Shown here: positions 1-7,855 of the stretch, piece by piece | Position numbering within the stretch: the first letter of the stretch is position 1 | Layout of the letters: each line of letters opens with the position of its first letter | NCBI GenBank assembly: GCA_020725545.1 | Contig: DYEV01000017.1 | Location: 1 to 54,831, forward strand | Origin: Desulfobacca sp. | GTDB lineage: Bacteria > Desulfobacterota > Desulfobaccia > Desulfobaccales > Desulfobaccaceae | Reading direction: 5' to 3' | Length of the DNA: 54,831 nucleotides | Program-made: the position numbers and the translations under genes | The notes under the pieces: generated by a model | What the model was told of the DNA's origin: nothing | What the model saw: the letters and a program-made list of their open reading frames with translations, nothing else | Database searches by the model: none

Positions 1-282
1 ACCGGGCCCTAAACTTGCCGCCCAAACCGCTAACAACCAAACGATTCAGAGTTTAGCAAGATGTAGTGACCATAAAACCGCCCAAAATGACCTATTGCAT
101 GGATATAACTATTTTATTTTGTTAGCCGTGGTAAACTTGGGGTAGATACCACAGCGGAAAATCGGCAAGTTTATGCTGGGATACGATTGCCTGCGACTGT
201 CCTGCCGCAACCTCGGGTGGTTCTGGCGGGAATTTCGGAGACCGTGAGAGGCAGAGATACATCTCAGGCTGGAGGATGAGAC

Positions 283-897
283 ATGGCGGTGATGAGGGGC
301 AGACTGACCAGATTGCGTTTTTACGAAGAAGAAGGGCAGGAGGATTGGCGGCTGGTTCTCTCCCGCCTGGGCTGGTATGCCCTGTTGGTGGCAGTGCCGG
401 TTTCGGTGTGGCGCTTATTTTCTGATATGTGGGGCCTGCTCCACGCCACGCTGGCCATCTTGATCCTGGCAGTGGTGGTCCGCCTGCTGGGGCCGAGCCA
501 TTTCCTATCGTTTGACGAAGTGCTGTGCCGGCTTTTTCCCCGCCTGCGGCCGGCCTTCCGGCTGGGGCTGGTGCGCATCTGGGACCGGCGCCTGCGGCTC
601 GAAGAGGGTGGGGAGGTTGCCTGTCTGCTGCGGGGCGATCTGGTGGGAGCCGCCCCGGTGGAGGGCGATATCCTGAGGTTGGCGGGCTCCTTTCGCCAGG
701 TAACCTTCCATGTTTCCCAGGGCTGGAATGAAACCACCGACGCCCGCCTGGCCCCCCGGCCAACCCGCACCATTTGGGTGTTCGGGCTCACGGCGGCCAT
801 CTCGGGGCTTTTTCTCTTCTATCTCATCATCGGGGCGCTGGATGATTTCCTCCATCAACTTCTGACCCCTTTTCTGAGCCCCGACGACCTCGGCTGA
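283..897 (+). CDS. Hypothetical three-TM membrane protein
   Basis: 204 aa. I do not recognise the family. Two hydrophobic segments lie near the N-terminus (about residues 30-47 and 52-69) and one near the C-terminus (about 167-188). Between them is a soluble stretch of about 95 residues rich in Arg, Leu and Gly, which would face one side of the membrane as a single domain. The ATG at 283 has a GGAGG ribosome-binding site seven bases upstream, so the start is firm. The gene converges on cas6 at the end of the CRISPR operon, with about 125 bp between their stops. Its base composition matches its neighbours. It could be an accessory membrane protein of the CRISPR locus or an unrelated flanking gene; nothing visible decides this. 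Confidence 0.7.
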   Translation: MAVMRGRLTRLRFYEEEGQEDWRLVLSRLGWYALLVAVPVSVWRLFSDMWGLLHATLAILILAVVVRLLGPSHFLSFDEVLCRLFPRLRPAFRLGLVRIWDRRLRLEEGGEVACLLRGDLVGAAPVEGDILRLAGSFRQVTFHVSQGWNETTDARLAPRPTRTIWVFGLTAAISGLFLFYLIIGALDDFLHQLLTPFLSPDDLG

Positions 898-1023
898 GGG
901 TTTTAACGTGCCATGGAGCAGCATCCGGCAGTCAGGTGATCTTTCTCCCCTTGTCCTGCCAGACCCTCAGGCAGCCCTCCTTTTATCCTGTACATCCTTC
1001 CGTTTCAAAATTCCCTGCCAACC

Positions 1024-1893
1024 TCAGGGCGCCACAGGGGCCACCTGACCCATGCCTTTGGGCGTGCCATAGCCGATGCCGGCAAAGAAGGCAAAGCGCC
1101 ACAACAGATTGATGCAGCGCAAGACCTGGGGATCGGCACTTTTTTTGGCCCGGTATTCACAGTAGCCGGTGAAGCCGAGCTGCTGGCCGTGGGAGCCGAA
1201 GTTGAGGTTGCGGGTGCTGAGATGATAACCGGACACCATGAGATGAGCTTCCCAGATGGGGGCAGCAAGGGCCTCCAAGCGGCATTCCGGCGGGGAAAAA
1301 AGGTTCCAGCGCCGCAGGAGTTGGGGAAAGACCAGGGCGGGCTGGGGAAATAACACATTCCGGCCATCCTGTTTGAACGTGGTGGCGCTTAAAAACTTTA
1401 GCCCCAGGAGGGTGAACGGCTTCGCCTCCGGCCCCAGGCACGAGTCGGCCATTTCCCGGTACGTGGCCGCGGCGGCGCGGTCATGACTCCGGCTGGCTAT
1501 GTGGGTAATCTGGAAGCGGACCCGGCCCAGGTTCAGGGGCTCCAGCGGCCTGGCTAAAAGGTCCTGTAAGGCCGTCGACAGGTCCTGTTGCAAGGAGGTG
1601 ATCCGGAGCCAGTAGCTCCTTCCCGGTTCAATCTGGATGACGGGGGGGCGCCCACCGGCAGCACCGCCCATTATCTGCCTCTCCCCCCGGTTGCCGCCCC
1701 GGAGGCCGGACAGGGTAAAGGGGCGGTCCTGCACATCGGGATCGTGCAGTCTGTCAACCCAGCCATCGGCAGTGCGCTGGAGCAGGGTCATAAAAGCCCC
1801 GTGCACCAGGTGGCCGTTGGTGGCGGGGAGCGTCCCGCCCTGCAGGGCCCGCAGGTGGACGAGGAGGGCCAGTAACTCGGGAGCGTCAGACAT
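1024..1893 (-). CDS. cas6: CRISPR pre-crRNA endoribonuclease Cas6
   Basis: 289 aa RAMP-fold endoribonuclease that would cut the repeat RNA to make crRNAs for the Cmr complex. The C-terminal end carries the glycine-rich loop typical of Cas6 (GIGYGTPKGMGQV), and the preceding GYCEYRAKK region fits the second ferredoxin-like domain. The N-terminal half has the expected LLALLVHLRA helix and an NGHLVHGAF motif. I start at the ATG at 1893 (MSDAPELL), which follows the stop of the upstream TPR gene by two bases; the frame stays open further upstream but that would run into that gene. Cas6 is the last gene of the operon and is not fused to the RT-Cas1, unlike Cas6-RT-Cas1 proteins of some other bacteria. 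The catalytic residue cannot be assigned by eye because Cas6 active sites vary. Confidence 0.9.
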   Translation of the reverse strand: MSDAPELLALLVHLRALQGGTLPATNGHLVHGAFMTLLQRTADGWVDRLHDPDVQDRPFTLSGLRGGNRGERQIMGGAAGGRPPVIQIEPGRSYWLRITSLQQDLSTALQDLLARPLEPLNLGRVRFQITHIASRSHDRAAAATYREMADSCLGPEAKPFTLLGLKFLSATTFKQDGRNVLFPQPALVFPQLLRRWNLFSPPECRLEALAAPIWEAHLMVSGYHLSTRNLNFGSHGQQLGFTGYCEYRAKKSADPQVLRCINLLWRFAFFAGIGYGTPKGMGQVAPVAP

Positions 1894-1895
1894 GC

Positions 1896-4145
1896 TTAAC
1901 TTAATAACGAAGCCTGGATCTTTTGGAGCAGAGGATGGTGCGGGTCTATCTTGGCGGCTTGCTCCACCCACATCTTGGCGGCTTGAGGTGATAGAATATC
2001 CCGGGATAATCTGGCCAATTCCAATAAGGTCTGGAGTTTCTCAGCGGCCGGCATCTTTTTCGCCACGTCTTCATAGCGACCCCCGGCAGTTTCCAGGAAT
2101 TGCTGGGCCTGATCGCGCCGGTCGAAGCGGAGGGCAAAATCGGCCAGGGCAGTCAGCGTATACAGATTTTGGCCCCGGCTTTGATTAATTATTCGACGGA
2201 AGCACTCGGCCATCTGTTTCTGGTCGCCCTTGGCATCATAGCACAGACCCAGGACATGCCAAGCCGGGATGTTTTCGGGCCAGCGCCGAAGTAGGGTCTC
2301 CAATTGCTCCTGGGCCTTCTCTGCCTCTCCGGTCTGGAGCCACAGGTTGGCCTGGGCGACGAGCAGGCGGGGATTGTGGGGCTCCACCAGCAGAGCCCGG
2401 GCCACATATTCCTGGGCCAGGGCAAGGTTGGGATGGTCCAGATTCTCCCGGTTCAGGAGGGCCAGCTCCAGGAGAACGGCGACATTTTCCGGGGCCAGTT
2501 CCAGGGCCCGGTGCAGATGCTTGGCGGCCTCCTGCCATTGCCCGCGCCTCCGGGCCATATTTCCCAGGGAATGCAGGGCATACAGATTGCGCCGGTCCAG
2601 TTGCAACAGCCCCTGCCACGCCGTCTGAGCTTCCCCCCATTCGCCCCGGAAAAAATGCCAGCGGCCCCGGACATGCAGCACATAGATATTGTTCTTGCCC
2701 GGATCAAGCCGCTCTGCCTGCTCCACGTCCTGGTAGGCCTTCAGCCACTCGCCAGCCTCCAGATACATATCAGCCCGGGCTACCAGGGCGGGGATATTGC
2801 CAGAATCCAACCGCAGAGCCTGGGCAAAACACATTTCCGCGCCGCGGGAGTTCTGGCGTTCCGCCTCGAAGACGCCCCGGGCCTGCCAGAGATAAACGTT
2901 TTGGGGAACGGCTTCGCAGGCATCTGTGAAGGCAGCTCCGGCTTCCTCCTGCCGGGAAAGATCGACCTGGCTCCAGCGACTCAGCAGATGGGCCCGGGCC
3001 TGGAGCAGATAGACATTGCGCTGGTCTTGTTTGAGGGCGGTCTCGACAACCTCCTTGCCTTCCTTAAAGAGCCCGAGCCGCCCCAGACACTGGGTCCAGA
3101 TCAGGCGCTCCGCGGCGCTGCCGGCGTGGCTAAAAGTTTTGATCTGCTGCCAGTGCTTCGTTACCAGGGTGCGGATCTGGGAGAACTGAAAGCTCGTCCC
3201 CAGGGACCAGCGCCAACGGCTGTGGGCCAGCCAGCTTTGCAGGAGTTTTAGGATAACGTAGCGCTCCTCCCGTTCGGTAGACCGGCAGGCAGAGAAGAAC
3301 AGATCGTAGCTGTCCAGGGCAAGACCGCCGGCATCGGCCAGGATCCGGAAAAATCGCCGGGCATAGCCTTCTCCACGGGTGGACACCAGGAGAGCCGGAG
3401 GTTTCTCCCGCTCCACCCAGAAAAGAATGCCCTGCTGCGAGGCCTCCTCCACCACCTCGGCCAGGGTGTCCGGGTCGGCTTGGCTTAATTGCGCCAGCAG
3501 CTCCAGGGGCAGAGGCACGTCCCAGGCGTCTCCCAATACCACCCAATAGTGAGCCTGGCGCAGGATAGTGTTTCCCGTCTCTGCCAAATCCCGGTAAATC
3601 TGGTCGGTAGCGCCTGCTTCCCGCCGGGCAAAATCATTCGCCAACTGTTCCGGCTCAGATGAAAAATCGATAAAGTCCGGGAAGTAAAGGCAGGGAAGCT
3701 TCAAAGGCTGCTCTTCCCACATCTCCGCCGGTCCGGTGGCGATGGCCAGTCGCCCCGGCCTGACCCAACCCTCCAGGGTCAGGGCCAGGTTATGAAAGAG
3801 CGGGGCCTGGTGAATAATCCATACATTGACGCCTTCGCCCGGCGGGGGCAAATACGGCTTATCCAGGAATTGGGTAAACTGCGCCTGTTGCTTTTGCCAT
3901 AACAGCTCCCCGGCGATCAAACAGAGGAAATTCAGAAGCGTATGTTCCGCTTGAGGGGCTGAGGGAAATATGAGGACGCCGCCGGTATTTTGCCAACCCG
4001 GAATCGCCGCCAGGGTTTTTTGCCGCAGTTCCTGCAATTTTTCCAGATCAAAGAGATGAGCTCCCCAAACCGGTCGACCTTTCACATACAGGGAAGTCCA
4101 GTCTGGGAGGTCGTCTAACTGCTGCAGATAACTTGGGATAAACAT
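1896..4145 (-). CDS. Degenerate STAND-like / TPR-repeat protein in the CRISPR operon
   Basis: 749 aa. From about residue 330 to the end it consists of tandem helical TPR repeats, roughly ten, with the usual pattern (for example NIPALVARADMYLEAGEWLKA and WHVLGLCYDAKGD). The first 200 residues look like a P-loop NTPase of STAND type that has lost its motifs. A VLIFPSAPQAEHTLL stretch sits where Walker A should be but lacks the GK[ST]; VWIIHQAP replaces Walker B; RLAIATGP resembles a sensor strand. A winged-helix-like segment follows (about 205-265). This domain reading is inference. The chosen ATG at 4145 has GAGG ten bases upstream; a TTG at 4154 is also open. It overlaps the gene before it by 31 bp and abuts cas6, so it is translated as part of the CRISPR operon. 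It has no CHAT protease domain, so it is not the TPR-CHAT protein of type III-E. Confidence 0.8.
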   Translation of the reverse strand: MFIPSYLQQLDDLPDWTSLYVKGRPVWGAHLFDLEKLQELRQKTLAAIPGWQNTGGVLIFPSAPQAEHTLLNFLCLIAGELLWQKQQAQFTQFLDKPYLPPPGEGVNVWIIHQAPLFHNLALTLEGWVRPGRLAIATGPAEMWEEQPLKLPCLYFPDFIDFSSEPEQLANDFARREAGATDQIYRDLAETGNTILRQAHYWVVLGDAWDVPLPLELLAQLSQADPDTLAEVVEEASQQGILFWVEREKPPALLVSTRGEGYARRFFRILADAGGLALDSYDLFFSACRSTEREERYVILKLLQSWLAHSRWRWSLGTSFQFSQIRTLVTKHWQQIKTFSHAGSAAERLIWTQCLGRLGLFKEGKEVVETALKQDQRNVYLLQARAHLLSRWSQVDLSRQEEAGAAFTDACEAVPQNVYLWQARGVFEAERQNSRGAEMCFAQALRLDSGNIPALVARADMYLEAGEWLKAYQDVEQAERLDPGKNNIYVLHVRGRWHFFRGEWGEAQTAWQGLLQLDRRNLYALHSLGNMARRRGQWQEAAKHLHRALELAPENVAVLLELALLNRENLDHPNLALAQEYVARALLVEPHNPRLLVAQANLWLQTGEAEKAQEQLETLLRRWPENIPAWHVLGLCYDAKGDQKQMAECFRRIINQSRGQNLYTLTALADFALRFDRRDQAQQFLETAGGRYEDVAKKMPAAEKLQTLLELARLSRDILSPQAAKMWVEQAAKIDPHHPLLQKIQASLLS

Positions 4146-4945
4146 GTTATACAATCCTCGAGCTCAGCGCGCTTTTTCTGATCCAGGTGTTCCAAAAATC
4201 GCTGCCACTCTATCCGCAGCCGGCGATTGGCGGAATTCCAGGTATTTTGATTGAATTGAGACCCTAGTTGTCTTTTGGCTTGATTTTGGAATTGGAGATG
4301 CTGTGAATTTTCCTCTAAAAACAAAATGATTTGTATACCATCCTCTGAGGATATTTGCCGCAGCAATCGCAGTCGATCGTCCAAAGCCCGTGATCTGGTC
4401 AGCTGGGTAGAGGCGAATTGATCCAGTAGGTCTGCAGCCAGGCGTCGGCAGGTATCTAGAAAATCATCGCTGATTATCTTTTCTTCAGGAGTTAGGGAAG
4501 GGTCAATCACGACCAGCTCCCCCTGCGGTATCTGTTTATCCTTATCTTGGCTTTGATCTAAGCTCCCTGTGTCGAAATATTCGATCAATCGATCCATAAA
4601 CCGCAAAGGGATGACGGTCTTGACCAGATTGATGAAGCCCCCTAAACCTCTTTCCAGAAAATCCTCTAATGTCTTATTGGCTTTTATCCAGACCTGATAC
4701 TCTAAAACCAGAGCAAAGGACATGTCGTTGAGGGTTTCAACAATCCCTTCAACAGGATTGTGGGGAATTTCCCTTGCCAACTTTACCGCCGAAAATTTTT
4801 TTAGGGCTTGACCGGTGGCAAAATAACTCATATTCTTGGCAAAGTCTGAATCGAGCCAGACCTTGCGGCCGGCCTCGCGACTGCAGCCCAACCAGGTGTT
4901 CACGTCTTCCAGCGTAAATGTCACGGTCGGTTCTGGTTCCGGCAT
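4115..4945 (-). CDS. Uncharacterised CRISPR-operon protein, weakly sigma-factor-like
   Basis: 276 aa, not recognised. It is soluble and mostly helical, with higher AT content than the surrounding cmr genes. Two stretches recall sigma-70 family proteins: about residues 90-125 (a helical segment ending VIPLRFMDRLIEYF, then an acidic linker and SLTPEEK), and the C-terminal part, where QLGSQFNQNTWNSANRRLR looks like a helix-turn-helix with recognition helix. The resemblance is by eye and may be spurious. Its ATG lies four bases after the stop of the DHH gene, whose last codons supply a GGAGG. Its 3' end overlaps the TPR gene by 31 bp. The tight coupling implies the three products are made together. 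It could instead be a new helical adaptor. Confidence 0.7.
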   Translation of the reverse strand: MPEPEPTVTFTLEDVNTWLGCSREAGRKVWLDSDFAKNMSYFATGQALKKFSAVKLAREIPHNPVEGIVETLNDMSFALVLEYQVWIKANKTLEDFLERGLGGFINLVKTVIPLRFMDRLIEYFDTGSLDQSQDKDKQIPQGELVVIDPSLTPEEKIISDDFLDTCRRLAADLLDQFASTQLTRSRALDDRLRLLRQISSEDGIQIILFLEENSQHLQFQNQAKRQLGSQFNQNTWNSANRRLRIEWQRFLEHLDQKKRAELEDCITCLSQVICSS

Positions 4946-4949
4946 CTTC

Positions 4950-5771
4950 TCAGGTTGCCTCCCTGATTATGCTGATAAGCTTATCTTTGCTAAGTCGGGA
5001 ACCTAAGTAAGGTCCTCCGATAATCTTGCCGTGGGCCGGTCCACCCCAACCAGGTTCGCTCCGGTTCAAGCTATCCCGGAGATTTTCCAACTTATTGGAA
5101 TGACACGCAATAGTAACTTTGGACAGGCCCGCGGCCACGCTCACCTCGCAACCCAGCCTTTTCAGCAGACCATGGACCCCAGGCAGCGGCGCCTCCAGAT
5201 ATCCCCCCCACAGGCCGCTTTTGGTGGAAAAAAATTCCACCTGACAGGCGTACGAGTCCAGGTCCCGGTAAAGCTTGAGTTTGGCCTGGCGAAAGCCTTC
5301 CCACTCCGGCAACAGGGGGAGAGGTTGCCAGGGGCTTAAGCTCAGGCCCACCACGGTGCGGCACAGTTCGACGCCGGCCCGGAACTGGGCCAGCGGGTCG
5401 GATACAATCAACCTCAGCCCGGAGAAGAGAGCAGACAGGGACCAACCCCGGCCCTGAAAGAGGCAGCCCCGGCCCAGATCCACAGCGGCCACATATTCCG
5501 CCCAGTCCCACAACGCTGGATCTGCCGGCTCCCGCCAGTGCAGGGCCTGGAGGCAGGCCGGCGGCAAGGACAAGGTAGTGTTGTGGTGGTCAAAGTTGCC
5601 CAGCTCCAACTGGCCGCTGCCGCCGCACTCCAGGCAATACACCCCGGGGTCAGCCAGGATCTCCGGCGGCGCCTGGCCCGAGACCTGACGCACCGCATCC
5701 CCCTGCCGCCAGCCCAGCAGGAAGGCGGTGAAGACAGTGTCCAGGTCGGGTTTGTGGATGATGTATTTCAT
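4950..5771 (-). CDS. DHH-family phosphoesterase-like protein
   Basis: 273 aa. The N-terminus carries a DHH motif I (H6-K-P-D9-L-D11) and a true D61-H62-H63 signature, followed by a later aspartate in YVAAVDLG (D98). These are the metal ligands of the DHH superfamily, which includes NrnA/GdpP-type phosphodiesterases acting on short or cyclic nucleotides and inorganic pyrophosphatases. The motif II aspartate is not obvious; an acidic CLECGG stretch lies in its place. The glycine-rich C-terminus (GPAHGKIIGGPYLG) may be a degenerate DHHA1-like substrate domain. The gene lies 38 bp after the Can1-like CARF nuclease gene, so a plausible role is to degrade the cyclic or linear oligoadenylate signal. 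That role is inference: ring nucleases known to me belong to other folds. Confidence 0.8.
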   Translation of the reverse strand: MKYIIHKPDLDTVFTAFLLGWRQGDAVRQVSGQAPPEILADPGVYCLECGGSGQLELGNFDHHNTTLSLPPACLQALHWREPADPALWDWAEYVAAVDLGRGCLFQGRGWSLSALFSGLRLIVSDPLAQFRAGVELCRTVVGLSLSPWQPLPLLPEWEGFRQAKLKLYRDLDSYACQVEFFSTKSGLWGGYLEAPLPGVHGLLKRLGCEVSVAAGLSKVTIACHSNKLENLRDSLNRSEPGWGGPAHGKIIGGPYLGSRLSKDKLISIIREAT

Positions 5772-5809
5772 AGGGAAGAAAATAAGAGATGTTCTTTCTC
5801 TTTTCGAGA

Positions 5810-7855
5810 CTATAAAGTGGCTTGTCGCCTGTCCAATGCTTGCATGACCAAATTTTTCAACATATTCGGTTGGTTTAGGAGGCTCAGATTAATTTCCAGA
5901 GGTTCGAATTTAATGCTCGCTATGGCCCATTCTATGGCCTCATTATGGTTGATACCGGGTCTTATCAGAACCGGCAGGGTAAACCTTCCCAATTGGGATC
6001 TGGCCTCAGCGACAATTTCGTTCCGCACCGCTTCCCAGTCAAGGTCTGGAGGGCTCGTGCTCTTGCAGGAAATGGCAATATACTGTCCTTGCCATTGGAG
6101 AACAATATCGATTTCCGATCTGAAATAATTCTGTGGCATAGGGTGCAGCCAGGCCCAACGAATCCCCACCGTTAGATCGGAAATCTTTTTCCCGCCGGCG
6201 GCCAGAAAGGCCCCGGCCACCGCTTCTTCTAGCCAGTGCCCGAAGTCACCGAAACTGGTCACGGTTCCTTCCAGCTTATTCCCATTATTACAGGCTTGAA
6301 ATTGGATTTTCTCTGCGCTAGGAAAAACATCAACGCAGGTAATATAATTGCTGTCGTCTACTTGAATTTGCTCTCCTGCTTGCCAGCATGGCGGCCAAAA
6401 ACGTTTTCTCGGGTTACGTTTAACCTGTTTTGCGACGACATTAATCAGGTTCGAGAGAAAATTTTTTTTTGTCGAAATTTCTACGAGGCTGATACCCTCT
6501 GAGACCAGGCGCCCCCCGACACAAGCCGCCTGAATGGCGATCTCTGGAAAACCAAAATTGCGAGGGCACAAGCCTGGACCAGGAACCAGGGGCTGGATAC
6601 TTTGTGACTGATTATAGAGAGACCATAACCTCACGTTCGGCAGTCTCGCCAAATTCCAGGACTGAGCCTTTGTGCCCGGTGAGATGTTTAACTCCCAAGA
6701 ACCATCTTGAAGCAGATTTCCAAAAGCCTCCGGGTCCTCAATCCTGCCTTGCATATTCGTGGGCCAGAATATCATAGATTGACATTTCACATAATCCCTG
6801 ATGAGGAAGAGGCGGTGGGCCATGACCTTTACCCAAGGGGTTTCCCAATCAACCAGGATGATGGCTCTCTGCGGTGCGTGGCTATAAAGAGCCAACAGCG
6901 TGGCGCTGGGATCGGCCCCCAAAGCTACGATCAAACCTGTCCCATCCTGCCAATCGCCTTTGCACCGGTATGATTCTTTCAGTTTATCCGCCGGGAGTTC
7001 TGAATCTTCTGGGCCGGGTAACAGTTGCCCAGGGGGCTGGTTGAGATTCTGCTCCCAAGTGTCGGCGGTCTCAACGCCTTTTATCCCGTATGTGGCCGCC
7101 CGCTTCAGCATGAGAGTATCGTTGCTCAAAACAGTTAGGATTGGGCGTAATTGCATGATATGGTGCGGTGATTCCAGCAGAGCGGCGACCCGGCGGCACT
7201 CTTGTTTCAGACGGTGATTTTCGGACTCTTTAACCGCAGTGGAGTCTCGCCACAGCCGCACCAACCCATGCAGCCGGCCTTTCCGCTCCACGGCTTTGAG
7301 TAAGGCGAGGGGCGGAGGGGGGGTGAGAATGATTTTCAGGTTGTTCACTTCCTTATCAGAGTCGTTGACCGGCGGCTGCGTGGTGAGCCCATGCAAATCC
7401 AGCAGGGTCTTCAGCCCGATGTCCACCAGCTCCCATTTCTGCCCATCTTCTAAACTGTGCAAATAATTAAAATCTGCGTAGAGGGGCTTAATTCGGGGTT
7501 CGTCCTTAAGGTGATGGGAGATGAGGGCCACTTGGTAGTTGAGGCCAGGAGAAGTGTCATAGTAGATGGGCTCCGACAGCCCGCCCCCATTGATCTTCTG
7601 CCGGATAATATTCCAGGCTAAACTGTTTTGATCAGCCGTGGTCGTATCCAGGGCAATGAAGAGTGGCTCCACGGCCAAATTGGAGGCTAGATTTTGTAGG
7701 TAGGACTCCAGCCGCTGGGCTTCGGTTTTGGTATCCTTCGTATAAAGGAGAATGACCCGTTCAAGGGGATGATTAGTATCCATCTCCAGCAAGGTCCTGG
7801 CCGTGACGGCCACGGCGGCGGGCTGCTGGCCCACCAAGGTTATGAGTGTACTCAA
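5810..7855 (-). CDS. Can1-like CARF-domain nuclease (type III CRISPR effector)
   Basis: 681 aa. The N-terminal domain has CARF features: an ILSTLITLVGQQPAAVAV strand-helix start, ILLYT, and a ligand-loop motif DTSPGLNYQ near residue 100. A second Rossmann-like region follows in the middle (GLIVALGADPSATLL...), consistent with tandem CARF domains. The C-terminus is a PD-(D/E)XK nuclease: an E in HWLEEA (about 540), EIDIVL (about 580) and ISCKS (about 597). This order and length fit Can1, which nicks DNA when bound to cA4. I choose a TTG start at 7855 because it overlaps the cmr6 stop as TTGA and has GGAGGG seven bases upstream; the longer ATG frame would run 94 bp into cmr6. Expected activator: cyclic oligoadenylate from Cas10. 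Confidence 0.88.
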   Translation of the reverse strand: MSTLITLVGQQPAAVAVTARTLLEMDTNHPLERVILLYTKDTKTEAQRLESYLQNLASNLAVEPLFIALDTTTADQNSLAWNIIRQKINGGGLSEPIYYDTSPGLNYQVALISHHLKDEPRIKPLYADFNYLHSLEDGQKWELVDIGLKTLLDLHGLTTQPPVNDSDKEVNNLKIILTPPPPLALLKAVERKGRLHGLVRLWRDSTAVKESENHRLKQECRRVAALLESPHHIMQLRPILTVLSNDTLMLKRAATYGIKGVETADTWEQNLNQPPGQLLPGPEDSELPADKLKESYRCKGDWQDGTGLIVALGADPSATLLALYSHAPQRAIILVDWETPWVKVMAHRLFLIRDYVKCQSMIFWPTNMQGRIEDPEAFGNLLQDGSWELNISPGTKAQSWNLARLPNVRLWSLYNQSQSIQPLVPGPGLCPRNFGFPEIAIQAACVGGRLVSEGISLVEISTKKNFLSNLINVVAKQVKRNPRKRFWPPCWQAGEQIQVDDSNYITCVDVFPSAEKIQFQACNNGNKLEGTVTSFGDFGHWLEEAVAGAFLAAGGKKISDLTVGIRWAWLHPMPQNYFRSEIDIVLQWQGQYIAISCKSTSPPDLDWEAVRNEIVAEARSQLGRFTLPVLIRPGINHNEAIEWAIASIKFEPLEINLSLLNQPNMLKNLVMQALDRRQATL

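Noticed and set aside
2304-3251. Plus-strand 315-codon frame opposite the TPR gene
   Set aside because: Shadow of the TPR gene; its composition mirrors the complementary codons and there is no ribosome-binding site.
1896-4145. Calling the TPR protein a TPR-CHAT (Csx29) homologue of a type III-E system
   Set aside because: No caspase-like CHAT domain is visible, and the locus has separate Cmr subunits and Cas10, not a fused gRAMP.
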